The position numbers and the translations under genes are program-made. 64,000 nt of DNA from Mycobacterium parmense (lineage in GTDB: Bacteria; Actinomycetota; Actinomycetes; Mycobacteriales; Mycobacteriaceae), in contig NZ_AP022614.1 of the NCBI RefSeq assembly GCF_010730575.1, positions 5,146,001 through 5,210,000 of the forward strand, given 5' to 3'. Under the pieces are notes generated by a model. That model was not told the DNA's origin. It ran no database searches and saw nothing but the letters and a program-made list of their open reading frames with translations. Shown here piece by piece: positions 27,232-35,960 of the stretch (positions within the stretch are counted from its first letter, which is position 1; every line of letters begins with the position of its first letter).

Positions 27232-27879
27232 TTACTCCGTACTTGTTGCATCAGCGCAAGACCGGGTGGTGGTGAGCAGAGGAGGAAGCAGGAATCTTCG
27301 TAGAAAAGCATCGAGGCCCTCCGGGCTGCGCTGCCTTGGGCCTTCGACCGTGAGTAGGCTGAGGATAGCCCGCAGTATCCACTCGGATGCATCGTCGACC
27401 GACACCCCACGCTCAAGTTGATCCCAGTGCGCGGCGAAGACAGGGCGAAGGAACTCGGCGACGAGTTCGAACAAAGCCACCGACGTACCCTTGGCCAGCC
27501 CTACGCCGGCGAGTTCGTCGTCACTGCCGAATAGCAATCCGATTATGGGTTCACGGTGGGCCGCACGGAGTGTAACCTCGACGAAATCCAGTATCGCCGA
27601 GCCTAAATCGGCATGCGCTGCGATCCGCGCACTAATGCGGCGGAGGTAGCGTTCGGCTGACCGCAAGATAACACCGGAAATGACGGATTCACGACTCGGA
27701 AAGTAGCGATACACCGTGGCGCGGGACACCCCGGCCTGCCTGGCGATGTCCTCCATCGTGGTGCCCGGTAGCCCCTTGTTCTCGAGGGACGTTGCGGCGG
27801 CATCGAGCAGATGGTCTCGGGCGATGTCGCGGCTCGCGGCGGTCGCCGTGCCCCATCGCAACGATTTTTTCGTCACCAT
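27232..27879 (-). CDS. TetR-family regulator (block copy 1)
   Basis: A 215-residue TetR regulator. The N-terminal DNA-binding domain contains TTMEDIARQAGVSRATVYRYF (helix-turn-helix, about 41-61), and a variable ligand-binding domain follows. It lies divergent to the thiolase. The intergenic region holds a TGTGACA-N12-TGTCGCA sequence that is conserved in the second block copy, so it probably represses both directions. The start is ATG 27879 or the adjacent GTG. The ligand is unknown; an acyl-CoA or lipid is likely from its neighbours. Confidence 0.9.
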   Translation of the reverse strand: MVTKKSLRWGTATAASRDIARDHLLDAAATSLENKGLPGTTMEDIARQAGVSRATVYRYFPSRESVISGVILRSAERYLRRISARIAAHADLGSAILDFVEVTLRAAHREPIIGLLFGSDDELAGVGLAKGTSVALFELVAEFLRPVFAAHWDQLERGVSVDDASEWILRAILSLLTVEGPRQRSPEGLDAFLRRFLLPPLLTTTRSCADATSTE

Positions 27880-27943
27880 TCAAGTATGCCGTCCCGTGCC
27901 GTTCGTGGGCTGACGATCGAAGCAGTTGTCGTATAGCACCTTA

Positions 27944-27969
27944 TGTGACAATATCGCAGATATGTCGCA
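27944..27969. promoter_or_regulatory. Conserved TetR operator candidate
   Basis: Arms TGTGACA and TGTCGCA, 12 bases apart, form an imperfect palindrome in the TetR/thiolase divergent region. The same 26-base sequence recurs at 51009-51034 with only one change, although flanking bases differ more. This conservation supports a binding site for the paired TetR protein. Confidence 0.6.
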
Positions 27970-27999
27970 AAGGCGTCGACGATGACCGCGGCCTGACCG

Positions 28000-29493
28000 T
28001 TGCCGATTCCACGCCGCACTCCGGTCGTCGTCGCAGTTGGTGAGATCACGCACCGCGACGACGGTGTCGTTGACCCCATCGATTTGGCTTCCGAGGCCGT
28101 GCGTCGAGCATTGCAGGACTCGGGCGCTGCTATCGGGCATCGAATCGATATGGTGGCGACGCCCGGAATCTTGATGATTCCGCGTGACAATCCTGCGACG
28201 AGGATTGCCGAAGCGGCTGGGCTGGCGCCAATACGGCGCATCAGTTGTCCGGTTGGCGGTAATACGCCTCAGTACCTCGTTGAGGTGCTCGGCGCCCGCA
28301 TCGCGCGCGGTGTCAGCGACGCGGTGTTAGTCGTCGGAGCGGAGAGCGGCGCGTCAGCTCGTAGGGTTGGATCGGGTCAGGTGCGACGAGACCCGAAACC
28401 CGTTGAGGGCCGGGATGAGTCACTTGGCGATACTCGCCCCGGTCTGAGCGCGGCCGAGATGTGTGCTGGACTGCGTTGGCCGCACCAGGTGTACCCGGTC
28501 TTCGAATCGGCGATTGCGGCTCGATCGGGCCGGACCTTCGATGAGCAGCGTCGCTGGCTGGGAAACCTGATGGCCCCCTTCACGCTCGAAGCATCGAGGC
28601 ATCCCGGCCAGGCATGGTTTCCGCGCGCGCGCACTGCCAGTGAGCTCAGCTCGGTCTCGCCAACTAACCGGATGGTGTGCGAGCCATATCCCAAGATGCT
28701 CAACAGCATTATCACCGTCGATATGGCAGCCGCCTTCGTCATGATGGCTGCCGAAGTCGCCGACGAAATCGGTGTTCCTCGTGACCGATGGGTTTTCCCA
28801 TGGTGCGCGGCCACTTGCAACGACGTGTACTTTCCGGTTCAGCGGCCCGATCTCAGTCGGTCCGCGGGAATTCGCGCTGTCGGACGGGCGCTCCTAGCTG
28901 CCTGCGACCTTTCCGCCGATGACATCGGATGGTTCGATTTGTACTCCTGCTTCCCTTCCGCGGTCGAAGTTGCGATCGAGGCGCTCGATCTCGATCCAGC
29001 GGATCCACGCGGGTTCACGGTGACCGGTGGATTGCCCTACCACGGAGGACCGGGTAACAACTATGTCAGCCACTCGATTGTGGAGATGGTTCGACGCTGC
29101 CGAAGCGAACCGGACGCCCTAGGACTGGTTTCCGGATTAGGTTGGTACATCACGAAGCACTCGTTGGGCCTATGGTCGGCGACGCCGCCGCCGACTGGGT
29201 GGCAGACACCGGACATGGCGGAAGCGCAGGCCGCGATTGATGCGACTGCGGTTCCAGTCGCTTCTGCCGCCGACACATCCGGTAGGGCAACGATCGACGG
29301 CTACACGGTGGTACACGACCGCGACGTTGGCCCTTCGTGGGTGCCTGTTCTCGCGCGTCTACCCGACGGCCGGCGCGTCGCGGCTCGCAACGACGATGCG
29401 AAGGTGGCGAAGGAAATGTCAAAAGAGATGATGGTCGGACGTCAGGTAACTGTGCGGCCCGCTGATCAGCGCGTCGAATTCGAACTGCCATGA
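28000..29493 (+). CDS. Thiolase-family acetyl-CoA acetyltransferase
   Basis: A 497-residue thiolase-superfamily protein, similar in layout to mycobacterial acetyl-CoA acetyltransferases with a C-terminal OB-like extension. The catalytic-domain features include DIGWFDLYSCFPSAVEVAIE and TGGLPYHGGPGNNYVSHSI; the classic active-site Cys is not in its usual context, as in several SCP-x-like members. The TTG start is used in both block copies (TTGCCG here, TTGGCG in the other), which supports it. The last ~100 residues (GYTVVHDRDVGPSWVPVLAR) look like an extra domain. The stop overlaps the dehydrogenase start (ATGA). It probably acts on an acyl-CoA intermediate. Confidence 0.83.
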   Translation: MPIPRRTPVVVAVGEITHRDDGVVDPIDLASEAVRRALQDSGAAIGHRIDMVATPGILMIPRDNPATRIAEAAGLAPIRRISCPVGGNTPQYLVEVLGARIARGVSDAVLVVGAESGASARRVGSGQVRRDPKPVEGRDESLGDTRPGLSAAEMCAGLRWPHQVYPVFESAIAARSGRTFDEQRRWLGNLMAPFTLEASRHPGQAWFPRARTASELSSVSPTNRMVCEPYPKMLNSIITVDMAAAFVMMAAEVADEIGVPRDRWVFPWCAATCNDVYFPVQRPDLSRSAGIRAVGRALLAACDLSADDIGWFDLYSCFPSAVEVAIEALDLDPADPRGFTVTGGLPYHGGPGNNYVSHSIVEMVRRCRSEPDALGLVSGLGWYITKHSLGLWSATPPPTGWQTPDMAEAQAAIDATAVPVASAADTSGRATIDGYTVVHDRDVGPSWVPVLARLPDGRRVAARNDDAKVAKEMSKEMMVGRQVTVRPADQRVEFELP

Positions 29494-30587
29494 AGGCCGA
29501 TGCGCTCGTGCTGACCAAGCCGCGCGCCCTCGAGCGGCGCACTCTTGCGGTACCGCCCGTCGACGGCCACTCCGGAGTCCTTCGGATCGAGGCGTGCGGG
29601 CTCTGCGGAACCGATCACGAGCAGTACAGCGGTCACCTACCAGCGGGCTTCGCCTTCGTCCCGGGACATGAAATCGTCGGTGTCGTTGAGGCAGTCGGTG
29701 ACGCCGCAAGCGCGCGTTGGGGTGTGTCGGCAGGTGATCGGGTTGCGGTCGAGGTTTTTCGATCGTGCCGGGAGTGCGACGCGTGCCGCCGAGGTGAGTA
29801 TCGCAGGTGCTCGCGCAACGGACTGGCCACGATGTTCGGCTTCGTCGACGTAAACATCGATCCCGGCCTGTGGGGAGGGTACGCAACGCACCTGCATCTG
29901 CCCTTCGATTCCATGCTGTTGTCGATTCCAGACAGACTCGACCCGATTGTCGCTACGTTGTTCAACCCGCTGGGCGCGGGAATCAAATGGGCTGCCACGC
30001 TGCCGGAGACCGCGTCAGGCGACGTCGTCGCAGTCCTGGGGCCAGGCATCCGCGGCATCTGCTCGGCCGTAGCAGCGAAGGAATCCGGAGCGGCATTCGT
30101 CGCTATGACCGGACTCGGACCACGCGATCGACCACGGTTAGCCGCAGCGTCCAAGTTCGGCGTGGACCTGACCATTGACGTGACCCGTGAAGACCCGGTC
30201 AAGGCCCTGCAACGAGCGACCGGTCAACTCGCAGACGTCGTCGTCGACGTCACCGCCAAAGCGCCAGGTGCATTCGCTGACGCCGTCGCACTTGCTCGAC
30301 CAGGCGGACGCGTGGTGATCGCCGGCACCCGCGGCGGCGGCGGAGCACCAGGCTTCGAGCCAGACCTCCTCGTTTTCAAAGAACTACGCGTCCTCGGCTC
30401 GCTGGGGGTCGATTACCCCGCCTATCAGAGCGCGATCGAATTGCTCGTCTCTGGGCGTTGGCCCTTCGATGAACTATCCCGGGACGTCGCCGGTTTCGCG
30501 GGCCTACCACGATTACTCGACGTCTTAGCCGATGGCGAGCCGGGCACGATTCCGGCCTTGCACAACGTCTTCGTACCGATGGCCTGA
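29490..30587 (+). CDS. Zinc-type alcohol dehydrogenase
   Basis: A 365-residue medium-chain dehydrogenase. The catalytic zinc ligand region is CGLCGTDHEQYSGH, with GHEIVG at about residue 60. The structural zinc cysteines are in CRECDACRRGEYRRC (about 93-107). The Rossmann part is AVLGPGIRGICSAVAAKE with GPG in place of the usual GxGxxG. It oxidises an alcohol or reduces an aldehyde with NAD(P). It is coupled to the thiolase by an ATGA overlap and is the last gene before the IS110 insertion, so the native operon may once have continued to 32085. Confidence 0.87.
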   Translation: MKADALVLTKPRALERRTLAVPPVDGHSGVLRIEACGLCGTDHEQYSGHLPAGFAFVPGHEIVGVVEAVGDAASARWGVSAGDRVAVEVFRSCRECDACRRGEYRRCSRNGLATMFGFVDVNIDPGLWGGYATHLHLPFDSMLLSIPDRLDPIVATLFNPLGAGIKWAATLPETASGDVVAVLGPGIRGICSAVAAKESGAAFVAMTGLGPRDRPRLAAASKFGVDLTIDVTREDPVKALQRATGQLADVVVDVTAKAPGAFADAVALARPGGRVVIAGTRGGGGAPGFEPDLLVFKELRVLGSLGVDYPAYQSAIELLVSGRWPFDELSRDVAGFAGLPRLLDVLADGEPGTIPALHNVFVPMA

Positions 30588-30629
30588 CGTGCCAGCAGTG
30601 CCCAACTGAAAGGACTCTCAATGACGATG

Positions 30630-31838
30630 TCAAGCCGCCGACTGAGTGATCGGGGGTGAGTCGGGTTGCCAGGTGCGGTTGTCGCGGATGAGTGCGTAGA
30701 GGACGTTGGTGCGGCGTCGGGCCAGGCAGATGGTGGCTGGGATGGGTCGTTTGCCTTGGTTTCGTTTGCGTTGGTAGTAGGCGCGGGAGGCCGGGTCGCA
30801 GCGGATGGCGGTCAGTGCGGACATGTACATCACCCGGCGCAGCCGGCGGCTGTAGCGCTTGGGGGTGTGCAGTCGTCCGGTGCGTTTTCCCGAATCTCGA
30901 GATACCGGTGCGAGCCCGGCCCAGGCGGCGAGCTGGTCGGCCGAGCCGATCAGTTCGGGATCGCCGACGGCGGCCAGGAATTCAGCACCGAGCCGAAATC
31001 CCATGCCTGGGATGCTGGTGATCACTTCGGCCAGTGGATGGCGGCGAAATCGGTCCTCGATGTCGGCATCGGTGGTCTTGATGCGGTCATCGAGGGCAAT
31101 CACCCCCTGCGCCAGATCAGCGATCAGTCCGGCGGCCACTTGTTCGCCGGGCAGTCGGACCGTTTGAGTTTTGGCGGCCGCCACCGCAGCCGCCGCAATG
31201 GCCGCGGCATTACGCACTCCGGCGTCGGCCAGGATCCGGGTCAGCCGCGAAATACCGGTCTGGCGGATGGCTTTGGGGCGCTGGTAGCGCGCCAGCAGCA
31301 CTACCCAGCCCCGGTCAGCGCTGAGCTGGGCGGCCCGCTCCAGCGCCGGACACACCGCAACGAGTTGTTGGCGCAGTCGGTTGATCGTGCGGGTGCGGTC
31401 AGCGACCAGGTCGGCGCGATGAGCGGTGAGCAGCCGCAGTTCGGTGATCAGATCGTCGTCGGGATGCAGCAGTGGCAAGTCATCGCCGCGCATCCGCGAC
31501 TGATCAGCGATCACCCGGGCGTCTTTGGCGTCGGTCTTGGCTTCACCACCTCGATAGACCGCCGAGGCTTGCCAGACCGCACGGCCCGCCAGGTAGCGCA
31601 CCGACTTGCCGGCATCAGCCAACACGGTCAACAACAGGGCGGCATACACCGTGGTCAGGTCCACCGTCCAGGCAACCTGATCAGCCAACGAGTCAATCTC
31701 GCCGATCAGCGCACGGATCGGTTGCTCCTCGTTGCCGAGTCTGCGCGACAACACCACCGTGCCGCTGTTGTCGACCACGCACACCCAGTGATGTTCCTTG
31801 CCGACATCAACCCCAGCCCACAACTGGCCCGCTGCCAT
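30630..31838 (-). CDS. IS110-family transposase
   Basis: A 402-residue DEDD transposase of the IS110/IS116/IS902 family. The N-terminal RuvC-like domain has WAGVDVGKEHHWVCV, ending with AKTDAKDARVIADQSRMRGD; the C-terminal part has ITSIPGMGFRLGAEFLAA and AWAGLAPVSRDSGKRTG. The frame is complete and shows no damage, so the element may still be active. IS110 elements use a structured guide RNA in the flanks; the 250 bases upstream of the start would be the place to look. It inserted between the dehydrogenase and the CMD-family gene. Confidence 0.93.
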   Translation of the reverse strand: MAAGQLWAGVDVGKEHHWVCVVDNSGTVVLSRRLGNEEQPIRALIGEIDSLADQVAWTVDLTTVYAALLLTVLADAGKSVRYLAGRAVWQASAVYRGGEAKTDAKDARVIADQSRMRGDDLPLLHPDDDLITELRLLTAHRADLVADRTRTINRLRQQLVAVCPALERAAQLSADRGWVVLLARYQRPKAIRQTGISRLTRILADAGVRNAAAIAAAAVAAAKTQTVRLPGEQVAAGLIADLAQGVIALDDRIKTTDADIEDRFRRHPLAEVITSIPGMGFRLGAEFLAAVGDPELIGSADQLAAWAGLAPVSRDSGKRTGRLHTPKRYSRRLRRVMYMSALTAIRCDPASRAYYQRKRNQGKRPIPATICLARRRTNVLYALIRDNRTWQPDSPPITQSAA

Positions 31839-32084
31839 CGATCTCCTATCCGCTTGTCTGCCAACACGATCCCCACGGACAACCCCGCCAGCATTTCCTT
31901 AAACAAGCGATCACGTCGCAGATCTCAATCAGCGGCCCGAGGAAGTCCAGGAAGGCCGGGCGGCCAGTCCTTTCAAGCCGCACCACCAGGCCGGCAACCG
32001 ACATGCCGCCTCACCCGACCCACCCGGGTCACAGCACAACGTAACAACACGAAGTAACTGCACCTACGAACTTAAGGACCGACT
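31839..32084. mobile_element. Presumed IS110 non-coding flank
   Basis: The 246 bases between the transposase start and the CMD gene probably include the upstream end of the IS110 element. In this family that region can encode a bridge RNA. I could not fold it or define the ends. A TTAAGGA Shine-Dalgarno for the CMD gene lies just before 32085, so the element ends before about 32070. Confidence 0.4.
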
Positions 32085-32654
32085 GTGGGCAGTGGAAACC
32101 GCGTCGAAATGCTCGGCCTGACAGACGCGCGCCGGCGCGCTGCTCAATGTGGCATCCCCGAAGCCATAGCGGAGTTGTCGATATTCCGAATCGCGCTTCA
32201 CCAGCCTAGTGTGGCAATGGCCTTGAACGGACTGCTGGAGGCGTTGCTGTGGACCGGGGACCTCGACGCGCGGCTGCGAGAGCTGATCATCATGCGAATC
32301 GGCTGGGTCACCGGCTCGGTCTATGAATGGACGCAACATTGGCGACTCGCACGAATGCTCGACGTGTCCGAGCGTGACCTGCTCGCGGTGCGAGATTGGC
32401 AGAATGCTAACCACTTTGGCGATGCCGAACGTGCTGTACTTGCGGCGACCGATGAGACACTGCGTGACGGCACCATCTCGGATGGCACGTGGGCTGTGTG
32501 CCGAGATGCGTTGCAAGCAGACCCGGGGCTCCTTGTAGAACTTGTCGCGGCGATTGGCAACTGGCGACTCTTTTCTGCGCTCCTGCGATCTCTGGATGTG
32601 CCGCTCGAAGACGGCGTCGACGAATGGCCCCCTGACGGTGTTCGACCATCGTGA
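32085..32654 (+). CDS. Carboxymuconolactone decarboxylase-family protein
   Basis: A 189-residue protein of the CMD/AhpD superfamily. The core helix pattern RELIIMRIGWVTGSVYEWTQ with HWRLARMLDVSERDL matches the family. The CxxC pair of true AhpD peroxidases is absent (YEWTQH instead), so it is probably not a peroxidase; its reaction is unknown. It starts at GTG 32085 with an AAGGA site seven bases upstream. It may belong to the thiolase/dehydrogenase operon now split by the IS110 element. Confidence 0.78.
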   Translation: MGSGNRVEMLGLTDARRRAAQCGIPEAIAELSIFRIALHQPSVAMALNGLLEALLWTGDLDARLRELIIMRIGWVTGSVYEWTQHWRLARMLDVSERDLLAVRDWQNANHFGDAERAVLAATDETLRDGTISDGTWAVCRDALQADPGLLVELVAAIGNWRLFSALLRSLDVPLEDGVDEWPPDGVRPS

Positions 32655-32807
32655 CGCAGCGTGTCCAAAATGCCTGCGGTACCGTGCTAACGGTATCGCG
32701 CCGAAGCGGACCGTACTGGCGCTTGGATCGCCCGGCGCGGCTCGCCGTGACCATGAGCTGCACTTTGCCAGGTCGGCATACGCCAAGTTGCTGCGTTCGG
32801 CACCTTA

Positions 32808-33411
32808 ATGCGGGATTTCTCGTCGTTTAAGGCCGCAATGGCCGAAGTTATCGAACACGTCCAACCGGAAACGAGGCCGCAACCTTGGATGCTCCAAATT
32901 CAACTGAACCGCAACGCCTGCCGTCACACACGCCTACCTGTATGGGTTGCGGGACCCGAGAATTCCAGTGGCCTGCAGCTAGAGGTCTATCGTCTGGACG
33001 ATGAGGTATATGCCGATGTGGCATTCGATGAGCGTCATATCGGTGCGCCCGGCTTGGCGCACGGCGGGGCTATCGCGGCGGCGTGCGACGACCTTTTGGG
33101 CTTCACCCTGTGGATCGCCGGCACGCCTGCGGTCACGCGCAATCTCGCGATCGAGTATCTAGCGCCGGTTCCGCTACACCAGCCCCACCGCATTAGCGCA
33201 CGTATCAGCGTGCGGCAAGGACGTGCCTTACACTGGCGAGGGGGTCGGTGAAGATGGCGTCATTCGTTTCACCGCAACAGCGGTTTTCATCACGGTAGAA
33301 CCCGAACACTTCGCCGCCCACGGCGACATCGCCGGTTTCGGAGAGCTTCTTGACCAGCTCGTCCGCTTCGCTGGACCCAACACCGCTCATGACTCAGATG
33401 AAGGTGCGTAA
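32808..33411 (+). pseudogene. Hotdog thioesterase, frameshifted
   Basis: The first frame (32808-33251) encodes a hotdog thioesterase with GAPGLAHGGAIAAACDDLLG and ends in ISVRQGRALHWRGGR. A second frame then supplies TGEGVGEDGVIRFTATAV and FITVEPEHFAAHGD, the expected C-terminus. The break lies near 33230 at CACTGGCGAG. A lost copy of ACTGG (from CACTGGACTGGCGAG) would explain it, which is inference. Without the C-terminal strand the protein is unlikely to fold. A sequencing error is possible. Confidence 0.75.
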
Positions 33412-33442
33412 TCGTCGGTATTTTAGTCAAAATGCAAGAGTT

Positions 33443-35950
33443 TCAAGCGTCCTCACGTTTACGTTGCGGCCACCAGCTGGTCTCACGGAGCAATGTGGCG
33501 ATCGCGGGAACCGTGAGAGTGCGGACAACAAAGGTGTCGAGTAGTAGGCCACAGCCGATGATGAGCCCGGCTTGGATCATGATCGCGACCGAACCGACCA
33601 TAAGGCCGAACATGCTGGCCGCGTAGATGAGCCCGGCGGAAGTGATGACTGAGCCGGTGTTTGCGACCGTGCGCAGTACGCCGACGCGGATGTTGTGAGC
33701 GGATTCCTCGCGTAACCGCGAGATCAGCAGCATGTTGTAGTCGGCGCCCACCGCGATCAAGATGATGAACGCCAAAAGCGGTACCAGCCAAGCGATTTTC
33801 TTACCGAGGCCGTATTGGAAAACGAGCGTCCCGATGCCCAGTGCGGCTGCGTAGTTGAGCACGACCGTACCGAGCAGGTAGAGCGGGGCCACCAAGGCGC
33901 GCAGGAGAACGACGAGGATCAGTCCGACGATGACGAGCGTGGCAATGGCCAGCAGATGGAAGTCGGCCGACAGAAGGCGCTGGATATCGGAGTTGACGGC
34001 GGGGAATCCGGCCATCGATATTTTGGCGTTGGCCAAGGAGGTGTTGGGCGTGCAGCATCGGCAACTTGGGTGATCTTCTGAGCGAGATCCATCGCTTCGC
34101 TGCTGTAGGGGTTGTAGCTGGATTCGATGGCGAAGCGTGCGGTCTTGCCGTCAGCGGACAGGAAGTGCTTTGCCACATCGGAGAACTGGCGATTCTCGAA
34201 GGCGTTAGCCGGGAGGCAAAAGCCGCTGGAGTTGTCCGAACCGGCGCTGGACCGCGCGGAATTCTGTAGTTGGGTGGCGATCTGACTCATGCCGGACAAC
34301 ATTTCGATGTTGCTGTCGGCAAGGGTATGCACACCGGTGGCTAGGGCTTGTGCGCCCGATGCGAGCTGGCTGATGCCGTTTTGGAGGCGGCGGATGTTGC
34401 CGGCCATGTCGGCGGGGTCGCCGAGCGCTCCGAACGCCTTGTTCAGCGAGGTGACCGTGTTCTGCAGGTCTGCCATGGTGCCCCCCGCAGTATCGCCGCC
34501 CGGCTGGTACATGTCGCCGAGGTTGGCGAGCTGGCTGAAAAAGCCGCCATCGCGCAAGGTCACCAGAATCCGTACCTGGTCGCGGATCTGGGTGCACTCG
34601 GGTGTGGAGGCAAACCAGGGGGAGGTGTTGAGCGCACCGACCAGCGGGTCGATCGTGGCGATCGCATTCTGAGCTTGTTGAGCTTCTTGACGTAGCCCAG
34701 GTCCGGCTCGGATAGCTTGGTCGATGGTCGGTGTGGTAGTCGAAAGTTGCTGCAGCAGAGGGCGAAAGCGCTGAAATTGCGAGCCGCTGGACTGGGCTTG
34801 GTTAAGGATACCGGTCAGCGGAGTCAACGCTGTGCGAAGGGTGGTGTCAAGTTGCGCCAGGCCGCTGGCGAGTTGGTCGGCACCGCCGGTGAGTTTGGTG
34901 AGATCGGTCTTGTGGGCGTCTCCTTTGGCGACGGCATCGGCCATCTTGTTGCCGATCTGGACGTTTTGCCAAGAGAGCTGTGCCTGATCGAGTCGTGCCC
35001 CGGTGGGCCGGGTGACGCCGGATACTTTGGTGACGCCCGGCAATTGCGACACGCGAGACGCCATCTCATCCAGGTCGGCCAGGCCTTTACCGGTGTGCAT
35101 ATCGGTCCGTGATTCCACGACCATGAACTGGGTGATGACGATATCTTTGCGAAAGTGCCTGTCCAGCAGGTGATAACCTTCGTTGCTGGCGGTTGTGTCC
35201 GGCTCTCCTTGGCGGTCGTCGTAGCTCATGCGCATGGTCAGCGCGACAGCCGCTAGCCCTAATACAAGGGCCAGGCTGGCGGCCAGCAGTGGGGTGGGTC
35301 GGCGGACTACGGCCACGGCGATCCAGTTCCAGTAGCGGCGTGTGCGGTCGGCTTTGGGTTCGCCAATGCCGCCGTTTGGCGGCCAGCGCCAATACCGGAG
35401 GGAACAATGTCACGGTGGCCGCGACTCCGACGAAGACGGCTATCGCGCACGCTGGGCCCAGCGCGCCAAAAACGCTCAGCTTTGCAAAGAACCATGGCCA
35501 GAAATGCAAACGCCACAGTCGCGGCGGAGGCCAGGATCACCCGGCCGATGGTGGCGGTTGCGTTGATCACCGCGAGGTCAGCCGAGACGTCCTGGCGGCG
35601 CTGCTCGTGATACCGGCTGATCAAAAATGCCGAATAATCGGTGCCGGCGCCCAACAGAATCGCCGTCATGAACGCGATGGTGAATCGCGACACCGGCATT
35701 CCCGCTTCGCCCAGCGCCGAGAGCACTCCGCGCCCTACCGCAAGGCTGACCCCGATAACCAACAGAGGCAGCAACGCGGTAAACAGTGACCTGTAGATGA
35801 CCAGCAAGATCAGCGCTATCAGCCCGGCGGTCACGACGGAGATGACAATCAAATCCTGCTCAGCCGAATCGATTTGATCGCTGAACGTCGCGGGAGGGCC
35901 GGTTACGCGGACCGTCGTGGATGTGCCGCTAAAGGACTGGGCGGCGATAG
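33443..35950 (-). pseudogene. MmpL transporter, truncated and frameshifted
   Basis: This is the second of two adjacent MmpL genes. It lacks its N-terminus: it begins right behind the stop of the other MmpL, in the same frame, inside the first large loop. Membrane motifs remain (LLGAGTDYSAFLISRYHEQR and VGADYNMLLISRLREES, the GxDY signatures of the two halves). The frame breaks near 35490, near 35315 and near 34035, so four pieces would be needed. The second loop, with helical repeats, is intact in the middle piece (33919-35316). By family knowledge MmpL proteins export lipids; this one cannot be functional as it stands. Confidence 0.88.
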
Positions 35951-35960
35951 CGGTGATGGC

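Larger units (their letters stand above)
25794..28467. repeat. Duplicated block, copy 1
   Basis: The hydrolase, thioesterase, TetR and start of the thiolase recur in inverted orientation at 50508-53185 (2674 versus 2678 bases). Protein identity is about 90 percent for hydrolase and thioesterase. Gene order and divergent promoter are preserved. In this copy the thiolase continues to full length; in the other it breaks after codon 156. Confidence 0.9.

Noticed and set aside
30621..30629. An ATG with a GAAAGGA site, possibly a gene cut by the IS110 insertion
   Set aside because: The downstream CMD gene has its own complete start and AAGGA site, and the frame here stops at once.
30666..32057. 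A 463-codon plus-strand open frame
   Set aside because: It is the antisense of the IS110 transposase, with biased composition and no recognisable domain.
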